This document shows, one piece after another, positions 1-6,134 of a stretch of 6,330 bases of DNA. Position 1 is the stretch's first letter, and every line of letters begins with the position of its first letter. The position numbers were made by a program, and so were the translations under genes. This DNA comes from Pseudomonadota bacterium (lineage in GTDB: Bacteria; Pseudomonadota; Alphaproteobacteria; Acetobacterales; Acetobacteraceae): NCBI GenBank assembly GCA_021805485.1, contig JAJZFF010000349.1, positions 1-6,330 on the forward strand. Direction: 5' to 3'. The notes under the pieces are model-generated. The model was not told where the DNA came from. It searched no databases and worked only from the letters and a program-made list of their open reading frames with translations.

Positions 1-637
1 AGTCGCGCAGGGCCTGACCGAGCGGCAGGTGCTGCGCTTTTCCCTGCGCCGAGAGCCTGGCCGTGTAGGTCGCCATGAAGGCGAACGGCGCCTCGGTATC
101 CCGGCGATTTTCGGCGAGATTGAAATGCACCCGCCCGAGCAGGTTCCAGGCCGGGTTGAGCGCTTTCAGGAAAGACGCCAGATCGGCCTTCGCCGCCGCC
201 AGCGATCCCGCCAGCGCCGCGCCGATTTCCAGCCAAAGCGCGCGCAGGATATCCGGCGTCAGATACTCCGCCCCCACCATCAGCGGAGCCGAGAGCACGA
301 GGGTTGCAAGCTCGCCCGCGTCCGGCGGCGGCACCTCCGCAAGGCGCGGTTCCGCCGCTTCCGGCTCGTCAAGGCCGGCGGTGCGCAAGCGGAGTGCCGT
401 GATGTAGCGCGTGGCGAAACCGCGCCACCAGCCGAATAGCGGCGGCACGGCCCGCCCCACCTCCGCCGCGCCCAGCCGCAACAACCCCGGCCCGCTGCCC
501 CGCGCGAACGCGGTGCTCAGCCGCTCCGCCAGAGCCGCCTCAAACGCTGGCGCCCGCCCATCCTCCTCGGCGACCAGCCGCCCGTGCGGGGTCAGACGCA
601 AGCTCAGTCGCGAAAGGGAAAAACCGCTACCGTCCAT
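1..637 (-). CDS. SNF2-family DEAD/DEAH helicase, N-terminal part (cut by window edge)
   Basis: The minus-strand frame is open from an ATG at 637 to the window edge, giving 212 residues with no stop; the gene continues leftwards. The visible part is the N-terminal region that precedes the SNF2-associated domain (DUF3670) and the ATPase motor in large bacterial SNF2 helicases. Diagnostic stretches I recognise from that family are GLLRLGAAEVG (51-61), the aromatic FGWWRGFATRYITAL (68-82), NPAWNLLGRVHFNLAEN (161-177) and PFAFMATYTARLSAQGKAQH (184-203). None of the catalytic motifs (Walker A, DEAH, motif VI) lies inside the window, so ATPase activity is inferred from the family. The ATG has no clear Shine-Dalgarno; an in-frame TTG 27 bases upstream is an alternative start. 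The gene lies 79 bp behind the HU-like gene on the same strand, with a strong hairpin in the gap. Bacterial relatives are often found beside SWIM zinc-finger proteins, which would be expected beyond the left edge if this holds. Confidence 0.85.
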   Translation of the reverse strand, partial: MDGSGFSLSRLSLRLTPHGRLVAEEDGRAPAFEAALAERLSTAFARGSGPGLLRLGAAEVGRAVPPLFGWWRGFATRYITALRLRTAGLDEPEAAEPRLAEVPPPDAGELATLVLSAPLMVGAEYLTPDILRALWLEIGAALAGSLAAAKADLASFLKALNPAWNLLGRVHFNLAENRRDTEAPFAFMATYTARLSAQGKAQHLPLGQALRD

Positions 638-678
638 TCGGTTTGCTGTAACCGCCGCGGTCAACGGATCGGAACCCA

Positions 679-704
679 GGGCCGCCGAGGAGCACGGCGG
701 GCCC
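679..704 (-). terminator. GC-rich hairpin between HU-like gene and second helicase (terminator-like or attenuator)
   Basis: CCGCCG and CGGCGG pair around a 7-base loop (688-694), and a flanking GGG/CCC pair extends the stem to nine base pairs with one bulged base at 701. It lies 12 bases past the HU-like stop. No run of T follows on the minus strand, so it is not a classical intrinsic terminator. It may slow polymerase or protect the short upstream message, letting the HU-like protein be made in excess of the helicase. Confidence 0.35.
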
Positions 705-716
705 GTCCGGCTTCCG

Positions 717-1091
717 TCAGATCGCGTCCCGCAGTTCCTTCGCGGCGCGGAAGGCGATTTTCCTGCCGGCTTTGATCTGGATCGCCTCCCCGGTCGCCGG
801 ATTGCGTCCCATGCGCGCCGGACGGCTTTTGACCTCAAGGATGCCGAGACCGCCGATCCTCAGGCGATCGCCCCGCTTGAGATGGCCGACCATGAGATCC
901 ACCAGGCTGGTAACCAGGAGATCGGCCTGCTTCTGGGCAAGATTTTGCTGATCGGCGAGACCGGCGGCGAGGTGTTTCGCGGTAACGACCGGTGCCGCCT
1001 TGGCCGGTGTCGGCGCGGCTTTGGGCGCCGCGGCCTTGACGGGCGGAGGGTTCTTGGATCCGGCCTTGGCCGGCGCTGTCTTCAGAGCCAT
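717..1091 (-). CDS. HU/IHF-family DNA-binding protein with Ala/Lys/Pro-rich N-terminal tail
   Basis: This is a 124-residue nucleoid protein. Residues about 37-124 form a complete HU fold: the helical dimerisation half (TAKHLAAGLADQQNLAQKQA, then the LVTSLVDLMVGHLKRGD helix), the turn RLRIGGLGILEVKSRPAR, and the DNA-gripping arm with the hallmark GRNPATGE (about 95-102) followed by IQIKAGRKIAFRAAKELRDAI. HU dimers bend DNA in the minor groove with little sequence specificity; the proline at the arm tip is present. Residues 1-36 are an extra tail of Ala, Lys and Pro (SKNPPPVKAAAPKAAPTPAK) resembling a linker histone, absent from ordinary 90-residue HU proteins. The ATG at 1091 is chosen because GGAG sits seven bases upstream and the Ala/Lys tail begins there; the frame stays open to a GTG at 1205, but those extra 38 residues look unlike a protein. 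It lies between a zinc-domain gene and a second SNF2 helicase on the same strand, so it may be the DNA-packaging partner the ATPases act on (inference). Confidence 0.92.
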   Translation of the reverse strand: MALKTAPAKAGSKNPPPVKAAAPKAAPTPAKAAPVVTAKHLAAGLADQQNLAQKQADLLVTSLVDLMVGHLKRGDRLRIGGLGILEVKSRPARMGRNPATGEAIQIKAGRKIAFRAAKELRDAI

Positions 1092-1102
1092 GGGAGATCT
1101 CC
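1092..1102 (-). promoter_or_regulatory. Ribosome binding site of the HU-like gene
   Basis: GGAG at 1102-1099 is followed by a 7-base spacer and the ATG at 1091. The Shine-Dalgarno lies inside a perfect palindrome, GGAGATCTCC (1093-1102). This site decides the start in favour of 1091 over the upstream in-frame GTG at 1205. Confidence 0.7.
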
Positions 1103-1405
1103 AGCGAGGATGAGGATCACCGGCAAGGAAGCACAGCGTCCCCTTGCGAACAAGGTGGTTCTCTATCGGAAACGGCCCGCCCGTGCTCGCCAAACCGCAA
1201 AGCACGCAGGCGCCGGGTAGCCCACCATCCGGCGCAAACGCAGGAACGGCCAGCGCAGGAACAGCGCGCTGAACCGCCGATCATAGAACCTCGCCTTCCC
1301 GGCGGATTTCGACCCAGAGGATCCCCCAATCCGGCCTGAACGCCACGTGACGAACTCCGTGGCATCCGTCCGTATCGTGATCACCCACGCGGGGATGCTT
1401 TTGCC
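1103..1405 (-). other. Gap between zinc-domain gene and HU-like gene; probable leader/promoter region
   Basis: About 300 bases hold no gene I can name. A minus-strand frame from a GTG at 1384 to a stop at 1163 (73 codons) has strongly G/C-biased third positions in its middle part, as real genes here do, but no ribosome binding site and no family resemblance. Two short inverted repeats are visible: GCCACG/CGTGGC around a 10-base loop (1342-1363), and CCTTG/CAAGG around a tetraloop (1142-1155), about 50 bases upstream of the HU-like start. CGCAGGAAC is repeated directly at 1239 and 1254. The long gap and good Shine-Dalgarno suggest that the HU-like gene has its own promoter here, but I find no convincing -35/-10 pair. 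Confidence 0.4.
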
Positions 1406-2608
1406 TCAAGGCCGTGCGCTGACGCTTGATGCCTCCGCGAATAGCGGCGTGGCGGCGGGGTGGTGGCATTTCGGGCAATGCGCGGGGTGGCAGGCGCGGC
1501 AGAACGGCTTGCCGCATGCCGGGCAGGGCGCGAGCCCGGTTTGGGTGAGGAGATGGAGGGCCTCGTCGCAGACTAGGCGCGGCCGTTCGGTGGACAGGCT
1601 GGCGGCGCAAGGCGGGGTCTCCAGCCGTCGCGCGAGCGGGTTCCAGTCGAGGATGAATTCGCGCTCCGCCTTGCGGCGGCGGAGTTGCACGGTAAACCGC
1701 GCGACCGGCATCACCAGCTCCAGCGTCTGCACCCAGGAGACGCTGACCCGGAGCGCGTACTGGCGGGCAAGGTCGTCGCGTTTGGCGCGATATTCCTCGG
1801 CGATCGCCATCCGCCGCAGCCCTTCCCGGTGCCGCGCCGGATCATCGGGAGCGAGCTGGGCCTCGCGGCGCAGCGCCTCGCGATGCAGATCGTTGTGATA
1901 GTCGTGGAGCCGCTCCTGGTCGCGCTCGAGACGGCGGCGGAGGGTTTTGAGGAAGGGCGCCAGCGCCACCTCGAGCCGCGGCGTGATGGCGCGGGCAAGA
2001 CTATCCTGCATCCGCGACGCTTCCCAGGCCGCCGGCAAAACCTCCGCCGATGGCATCGGGGCGTCGTCCTCGGCGCCGTCCAGCCACGGCATGACGCCGG
2101 CGAGGATCGCGTCCGGCAGGGCGCCGGTCGCGAGATTGAGGCCGAGCGAAACCAGGCCCTCGCGCTTTTCCTCCGAAACCGCGGCGTAGCGGCAGACGAA
2201 CAGAAGATAGCGCGTCCAGGCCGGCGCCACGCCGAGCAGGCGGTGGGTGGCGTTGTCAAGCGCGAGTTCGTGGCCGAGCACGCGCTCGGGCTCGGCCGGC
2301 GGGCGGAGTTCCGGACAAAGCACAAGGCGGAGCGTGCGGCCGCGCTGATCGAGCAGGCGGGCGAAGCGATCGAGCCAGTCGCTCTCGATCCCGACACGCA
2401 GCGCTCCCGGCGGCGGCGCCGCGCTGAAGCCGAGCCGCGCGAGTTCCGGTAGCGCGAGCGCGTCTCGCACCGGCGCCGGCGCGAGCACTTCGATCAGATC
2501 CGGCGCCACCGCCTCGACCAGCGCGCCGGCCTGGGTCAGAACCGCGCCGGTAAACGTTCGCAGCCGGTCATTCTCGGGCGGGGCGGCGTCAGGCGGCATC
2601 GAGATCAT
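1406..2608 (-). CDS. Zinc-domain protein paired with HepA-type SNF2 ATPase
   Basis: This 400-residue protein is mostly helical. Residues 220-290 are a charged, probably coiled-coil stretch (RRRLERDQERLHDYHNDLHR, then EEYRAKRDDLARQYALRVSV). A beta-rich segment with VARFTVQLRRRKAE and the phrase LDWNPLARRLE (320-330) follows. The C-terminus carries a cysteine cluster, CPACGKPFCRACHPAHCPKC (362-381), with ligands C362, C365, C370, C373, C378 and C381 plus nearby histidines: one or two zinc sites. The order 'charged helices, then WNPL, then Cys, then CDEALHLL, then Cys cluster' resembles regions found C-terminal to the motor in some HepA-like SNF2 proteins, so this may be the detached tail of such a machine (inference). 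The gene overlaps the ATPase stop by 20 bases (ATG at 2608) or 11 bases (ATG at 2599, 397 residues). Neither ATG has a clear Shine-Dalgarno, which fits translational coupling. No catalytic motif is seen. A likely role is nucleic-acid or polymerase contact for the ATPase. Confidence 0.85.
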   Translation of the reverse strand: MISMPPDAAPPENDRLRTFTGAVLTQAGALVEAVAPDLIEVLAPAPVRDALALPELARLGFSAAPPPGALRVGIESDWLDRFARLLDQRGRTLRLVLCPELRPPAEPERVLGHELALDNATHRLLGVAPAWTRYLLFVCRYAAVSEEKREGLVSLGLNLATGALPDAILAGVMPWLDGAEDDAPMPSAEVLPAAWEASRMQDSLARAITPRLEVALAPFLKTLRRRLERDQERLHDYHNDLHREALRREAQLAPDDPARHREGLRRMAIAEEYRAKRDDLARQYALRVSVSWVQTLELVMPVARFTVQLRRRKAEREFILDWNPLARRLETPPCAASLSTERPRLVCDEALHLLTQTGLAPCPACGKPFCRACHPAHCPKCHHPAATPLFAEASSVSARP

Positions 2609-4817
2609 CGCCGAACAGCGCCGCGTCCAGCGCCTTGACCTTGTCGTAGCTCCGCCGCGCGGCGAGCAATTGATCCTCGATCGCGGCAAAGGCGGCGGCG
2701 CGCTCGCCCTCGTTGGCCCGCAGCCAGGCGGCGAGAATTTGCGCCGAAAACTCCTCCTGCTCCTCGCGCTCGCCGAGGATCGCCCCGACCTCGCCCACCA
2801 CCAGCTCGAACATGTTGATCTTTTCGTCGAGAATGCGCAGCACCGCGTCCTCGATGGTGTCGGCGGTGGCGAGGTTGAAGATGAACACCTCGCGCGTCTG
2901 GCCGATGCGGTCGATGCGCCCGATGCGCTGCTCGATCGCCATCGGGTTCCAGGGAATGTCGAAATTGATCAGCGTGTTGCAGAATTGCAGATTGCGTCCC
3001 TCGCCGCCCGATTCGCTGCACAGAAGCAACGGCGCCGCCTCGCGGAACGCCGCCACCGCCCGGTCCTTTTCCGGCCCCGAGAGGCTGCCATCGAAGCGCG
3101 CGAAGCGCAGCCCGGCGTCGGCGAAGCGTTTGGCGAGATGGCCGAGCGTGTCGCGATGATGCACGAACACCATCTTCTTTTCCGCCGGGTTCTGGCCGAG
3201 CAGGCGAAACAGCGCCGCCTCCTTGGCGCCGTCGCCGATCGCGCTAAACCGCTCGCCGAGCGCGCGCCAGCGATGATCCCCGGCATGGCGGGCAGCAAAG
3301 CGCGCCAGCGCCGCCGCCGCCGCGGACGGCGAGGAGCCGGCGGCGGCGAGAAGATGCTGCGCCGCGAGCCGCGGCTGTCCCGCCGCCGTGGCCTCGCGGG
3401 CGAGCGCGGTGAGCGCGCGATAGCTCTCGGCCTCGGCGGTGCCCGGGGTGACGCGCAGCGTCGTCGCGTGCCGGCGCGGCAGGCGCAATGCCACCAGCGC
3501 CCTTGTGTTGCGCACCATCACGCCGCGCATGAGATCGCGCAGCCGCGCCCGGTTGGTCGGCTCGCGCGGCTTGCCGGGAACCATGTAGAGGGCGCGGAAC
3601 TCCTTCGCCGTCTTGAAAATGCCGGGCTTGAGCAGCGTCAGCAGATTGTAGAGTTCGAGCAGGCTGTTTTGCACCGGGGTTGCCGATAGCAGCAGCAGAA
3701 AGCGCTTGCGCAAGGCATCGACCAGCCGATAACTGGCGCTCGCCTGATCGCGCAGGTGATGCGCCTCATCGACCACCACCACGTCATAGCTCAGCGCCGC
3801 CAGGATCGCGGCGTGCTCCTTGCGCCGCGCCGTGGCGATCGAGGCGATTACCCGTGGCTGCCCCCAGAACCGCGCCGGATCGGCACGCAGCAGCGGATCA
3901 TGGCTGGTCGCGCAATCGAGGCCGAACTTGGCCGCCATCTCGTCCCGCCATTGCCCGACCAGCGCCGCCGGGGTGAGGATGAGGAGGCGCTCGGCCATGC
4001 CGCGGAGCGCGTATTCCTTGACGATCATGCCGGCCTCGATGGTCTTGCCGAGCCCGACCTCATCGGCGAGCAGCACCCGGCCGCGATACTGCTTGAGCAC
4101 CTTGCGCACGGTCTCGATCTGATACCAGTGCGCCTCGACATCGCGCAGCGCCGGCAAGGAGAGCAGCTCGTCGAAACCCTCGAACAGGCTGAGCCGGTTG
4201 AGCTCGGCGCGCAGGCGAAACCACGCCCGCGCCTCGTCCCCGGTTGCGGGCGGGATGGCCAGGGAGGGGAGATCGGCCATCTCGAAGGCGATGTCCAGCG
4301 GCACCACCAGGCGCGGAAGATCGGCGCGCTCCGGTGCCGGCGGCGGCGCGGGAAGTGGCTTGGATACCCGCGCTGGCGGCGGCGCTTTCGGGGGCGGGCG
4401 TGGCCGAGCGAAAGAAGCGGCGCGGGGCGCCCCCTGGGCGCGCGGGCGCCGGCTCCGGATGTCGCGCAAAGCCCCGGCGAGCCAGCCAAGCATGACGGGC
4501 GCGCCGATGAACCAGCGCGCGGCGGCGGCGTCATCGGTCAGGCCTTCGCTCTCCAGCAGGTGCCAGGCGCGGGCGATCTGTCCTTGCTGTGCAAGCGCCA
4601 GGGCGCCGAGCAGGGTGACCGGCTTGCCCGCAACGAAACGCTTGGCGAAGCGCTTGAGAAACGCCTGCGCCCGCTCCGGCCGCCGGACGACGAGCGCCGC
4701 CAGGGCGGCCAGCAGCAGCACCTCCGGGTCGGTCGGCAGCGCACGCAGCGCCGCCTCCGCCTCGTCGAGCAAGGAGGGTTGATCCTCGGCGAAGGCAGCC
4801 TCCAGACGCGCGATCAC
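2589..4817 (-). CDS. SNF2/HepA(RapA)-family ATPase with helical-repeat N-terminus
   Basis: This 742-residue superfamily 2 translocase appears complete. RecA-like lobe 1 shows Walker A ADEVGLGKTIEAG (251-263), motif Ia LTPAALVGQW (281-290), the DEAH box VVVDEAHHLR (347-356) and motif III LLLSATPVQNSL (375-386). Lobe 2 shows motif IV MVFVHHRDT (549-557), motif V CSESGGEGRNLQ (600-611) and motif VI EQRIGRIDRIGQ (629-640). The DEVGLGKT and RIGRIDRIGQ wording is that of the HepA/RapA branch. Such enzymes use ATP to move along duplex DNA and displace bound protein; E. coli RapA recycles RNA polymerase. All catalytic residues are present. Residues 1-115 form alanine-rich paired helices resembling TPR repeats, and residues 122-165 are a basic Pro-rich linker; this front end is unusual. 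The start is a GTG with no good Shine-Dalgarno. The frame remains open upstream to the end of the preceding gene, with coding-like text (LALSEPLPGEDE) but no standard start codon. It overlaps the following zinc-domain gene, so the two are probably co-expressed. Confidence 0.95.
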   Translation of the reverse strand: MIARLEAAFAEDQPSLLDEAEAALRALPTDPEVLLLAALAALVVRRPERAQAFLKRFAKRFVAGKPVTLLGALALAQQGQIARAWHLLESEGLTDDAAAARWFIGAPVMLGWLAGALRDIRSRRPRAQGAPRAASFARPRPPPKAPPPARVSKPLPAPPPAPERADLPRLVVPLDIAFEMADLPSLAIPPATGDEARAWFRLRAELNRLSLFEGFDELLSLPALRDVEAHWYQIETVRKVLKQYRGRVLLADEVGLGKTIEAGMIVKEYALRGMAERLLILTPAALVGQWRDEMAAKFGLDCATSHDPLLRADPARFWGQPRVIASIATARRKEHAAILAALSYDVVVVDEAHHLRDQASASYRLVDALRKRFLLLLSATPVQNSLLELYNLLTLLKPGIFKTAKEFRALYMVPGKPREPTNRARLRDLMRGVMVRNTRALVALRLPRRHATTLRVTPGTAEAESYRALTALAREATAAGQPRLAAQHLLAAAGSSPSAAAAALARFAARHAGDHRWRALGERFSAIGDGAKEAALFRLLGQNPAEKKMVFVHHRDTLGHLAKRFADAGLRFARFDGSLSGPEKDRAVAAFREAAPLLLCSESGGEGRNLQFCNTLINFDIPWNPMAIEQRIGRIDRIGQTREVFIFNLATADTIEDAVLRILDEKINMFELVVGEVGAILGEREEQEEFSAQILAAWLRANEGERAAAFAAIEDQLLAARRSYDKVKALDAALFGDDLDAA

Positions 4818-4884
4818 CCGCCGGCGCTCGTCTTCGCCCGGCAGCGGTTCCGAGAGCGCGAGATCACCCGCGCCCGCGAAGGGA

Positions 4885-4900
4885 GGCGCCGGCGGGCGCC
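4885..4900 (-). terminator. Short hairpin directly behind the coiled-coil gene stop
   Basis: Two copies of the self-complementary hexamer GGCGCC (4885-4890 and 4895-4900) can pair around a 4-base loop, starting within the TAG stop of the 134-residue gene. On the minus strand it is followed by TCCCTT rather than a T run, so termination would be weak. It could set the ratio of the small protein to the downstream ATPase. Confidence 0.3.
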
Positions 4901-5304
4901 TATTCGGGCTGATCGGGCGTTTCCTCCATAGCCGGCGGGGCCTCGACCGGGATTGCCTGAGGTTCGCGGCGGCGGCGGGCAGGCTTGGCCGGGGCGGCCT
5001 GGTGTGTCTCGATGCGGGCCGCGAGATCAGCCAGCGCGCGCTTCAGCTCGGCATGGCGGGTGCGCAGCGAGGCGATGTTGCGTTCGAGCTGGTCGATGCG
5101 CCCGGCGAGCTGCTCACGCCCCGCGCCGGCGCTGGCGCCGGTGCTGGCGCGAGCCGGCTTGGCCGCGGCTTTCGGCGCCGGCTTCGGTGCCGAGGCCTTC
5201 ACCGCCTTCGCAGCGCCTCGCGCGGGCTTCACGGCCGCTCCCTTCCGGGCGCCAGCGCCCTTGCCACCCGGCGCGGCGCTTCGTGGTGTCGTGGCACGTG
5301 CCAT
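4900..5304 (-). CDS. Small basic protein: histone-H1-like tail plus coiled coil (function unknown)
   Basis: This 134-residue protein belongs to no family I can name. Residues 1-62 are almost entirely Ala, Lys, Arg, Pro and Gly (KASAPKPAPKAAAKPARAS), like a linker-histone or AlgP-type DNA-coating tail. Residues 63-103 form a heptad-patterned helix, with REQLAGRIDQLERNIASL continuing into RHAELKRALADLAARIE, predicted to dimerise as a coiled coil. A basic patch, AKPARRRREPQ (106-116), and an acidic end (EAPPAMEETPDQPE) close it. There is no signal peptide or membrane segment. The ATG at 5304 is chosen because AGGAG lies nine bases upstream; the frame extends a further 22 codons to 5370 without a good site. 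It is first in the block and lies 82 bases before the SNF2 ATPase. Its tail resembles that of the HU-like protein further on, suggesting both coat DNA (inference). Low-complexity composition makes homology searches unreliable. Confidence 0.8.
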   Translation of the reverse strand: MARATTPRSAAPGGKGAGARKGAAVKPARGAAKAVKASAPKPAPKAAAKPARASTGASAGAGREQLAGRIDQLERNIASLRTRHAELKRALADLAARIETHQAAPAKPARRRREPQAIPVEAPPAMEETPDQPE

Positions 5305-5318
5305 CTGTCGTTTCTCCT
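5305..5318 (-). promoter_or_regulatory. Ribosome binding site of the coiled-coil gene
   Basis: AGGAG at 5318-5314 lies nine bases before the ATG at 5304, the strongest Shine-Dalgarno in the window. It settles the start against the in-frame upstream candidates. Confidence 0.7.
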
Positions 5319-5613
5319 GACTTGTTTCGTGATCGCCGCGGACGCGCATGTTTGACGGGCGCGCACACAACGCCAGACACGTCTATCATTTTTCCATCAA
5401 GCGCAACAGCGTCAAGCCGACAGTACCGTCGCGAGTCGCCCGGCCATGCCCCGTGATTTCTCTCGCCACAACGCGATCGTCGGATGCTTGCGCCATCGAC
5501 CTCACCAGAATACCGCAGACGAAATTCAAGAACCCAGGCCAGTTACGAACGACACGCCCGTCAGCGGCGGCGGGGATGGCGGCAAGCCGGCCGCCAAGCC
5601 CCCCGTGGTGCCC
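5319..5613 (-). other. Leader region upstream of the block, no gene recognised
   Basis: Roughly 300 bases separate the SMP-30 remnant from the first gene of the block. I see no convincing gene on either strand. A TTGACG at 5415-5410 matches a -35 box and is followed by a locally AT-richer stretch (about 5382-5400, AAAAATGATAGA on the minus strand) where a -10 box would fall, but no hexamer there is close to TATAAT; this is at best a weak promoter candidate. TGGCGGC/GCCGCCA can pair around six bases (5577-5596), 18 bases past the SMP-30 stop, without a T tract; it may be a remnant terminator of that gene. Confidence 0.35.
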
Positions 5614-6111
5614 TCAGCCGGCGAAGCGGGCTTCCGGCATGCCCCGGACACCGAGACCGTGGATCGCAAACAGCGAGCCGCGCAGCACGCCGTCGCCGGG
5701 GAAGCGCGGCAGTGGCGGCTTGGCCATCGAGGTAACAAACAGCACATCCAGGTCAGGACCGCCGAACATCACGCTGGTCACTTTCCTCACCGGCATCTCG
5801 ATCACGCGGTCCACACTGCCATCAGGCCGATAGCGCACCAGTTGGCCGACATAGACATGCGCGCTCCATACACAGCCTTCCGCATCCACCGTCGCCCCGT
5901 CGAAGCCGCCGCCATCGGTCTTCGGGCGCGTGCAGAAGGTGCGCTTGTTGGCGACCGTGCCGGTGCGTTGATCGTAATCATAGGCGGAGATTTCACCCGA
6001 CCAGGTATCGGTGAAATAGAACGTGCCGCCGTCCGGGCTGGACCGAAAACCATGCGCGCAGGGTGGGCACGCTTCGCTTCCATGGCCACAGGCTTCATCA
6101 TTGCAGCTCAG
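5614..6111 (-). pseudogene. SMP-30/gluconolactonase/LRE-family protein, 3' fragment
   Basis: The minus frame ending at the TGA at 5616-5614 encodes the C-terminal half of a six-bladed beta-propeller lactonase/regucalcin relative. Recognisable pieces, in order, are SSPDGGTFYFTDTWSGEISA, YDYDQRTGTVANKR, GGGFDGATVDAEGCVWSAHV (with the family's metal-binding Asp in DGATVDAEG), QLVRYRPDGSVDRVIEMPV, VTSVMFGGPDLDVLFVTS, RGSLFAIHGLGVRGMPEARF and the terminal AG. Intact members are about 290 residues; here only about 150 are recognisable. Upstream of about 6060 the match is lost, and the frame closes at a TGA (6114-6112). The conserved Asn-Gly expected just before 'FSPDG' reads His-Gly. Another frame contains GTGCCCACC at 6070, which could be the eroded 'VPNG' codons, hinting at a frameshift. 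A GTG at 5889 could start a 91-residue product, but it would lack the active site. The gene was probably truncated by the adjacent insertion-like sequence. It has no evident link to the helicase block. Confidence 0.75.
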
Positions 6112-6134
6112 TCAAATGCGTGAATCCCGTAGCT

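Noticed and set aside
1092..1205. Longer HU-like protein starting at the GTG at 1205
   Set aside because: The extra 38 residues lack basic or helical character and family similarity, and the ATG at 1091 has a good Shine-Dalgarno.
411..1220. 269-codon open frame on the plus strand
   Set aside because: It spans antisense across both the second helicase and the HU-like gene, which are recognisable on the minus strand.
1685..2452. 255-codon open frame on the plus strand
   Set aside because: Antisense to the zinc-domain gene; the product looks like a mirror of that gene's codons.
2609..2689. Longer zinc protein starting at 2689
   Set aside because: The added 27 residues are the out-of-frame mirror of the ATPase C-terminus. 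Starts at 2608 or 2599 give a normal short overlap.
2670..3689. 339-codon open frame on the plus strand
   Set aside because: Antisense to the ATPase motor region, with no recognisable domain and no Shine-Dalgarno that I can see.
3756..4931. 391-codon open frame on the plus strand
   Set aside because: It lies antisense to the SNF2 ATPase, whose motifs are complete. Its text is low-complexity Arg/Gly/Ala with no family resemblance; such mirrors are common in GC-rich genes.
1..5304. DISARM or Zorya defence system
   Set aside because: An SNF2 helicase alone is not enough: no methyltransferase, DrmA/B/C-like or ZorA/B-like gene is visible in the window. It can be reconsidered if the flanks carry them.
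5446..6123. 225-codon open frame on the plus strand
   Set aside because: Antisense to the SMP-30 fragment, whose family motifs are clear on the minus strand.
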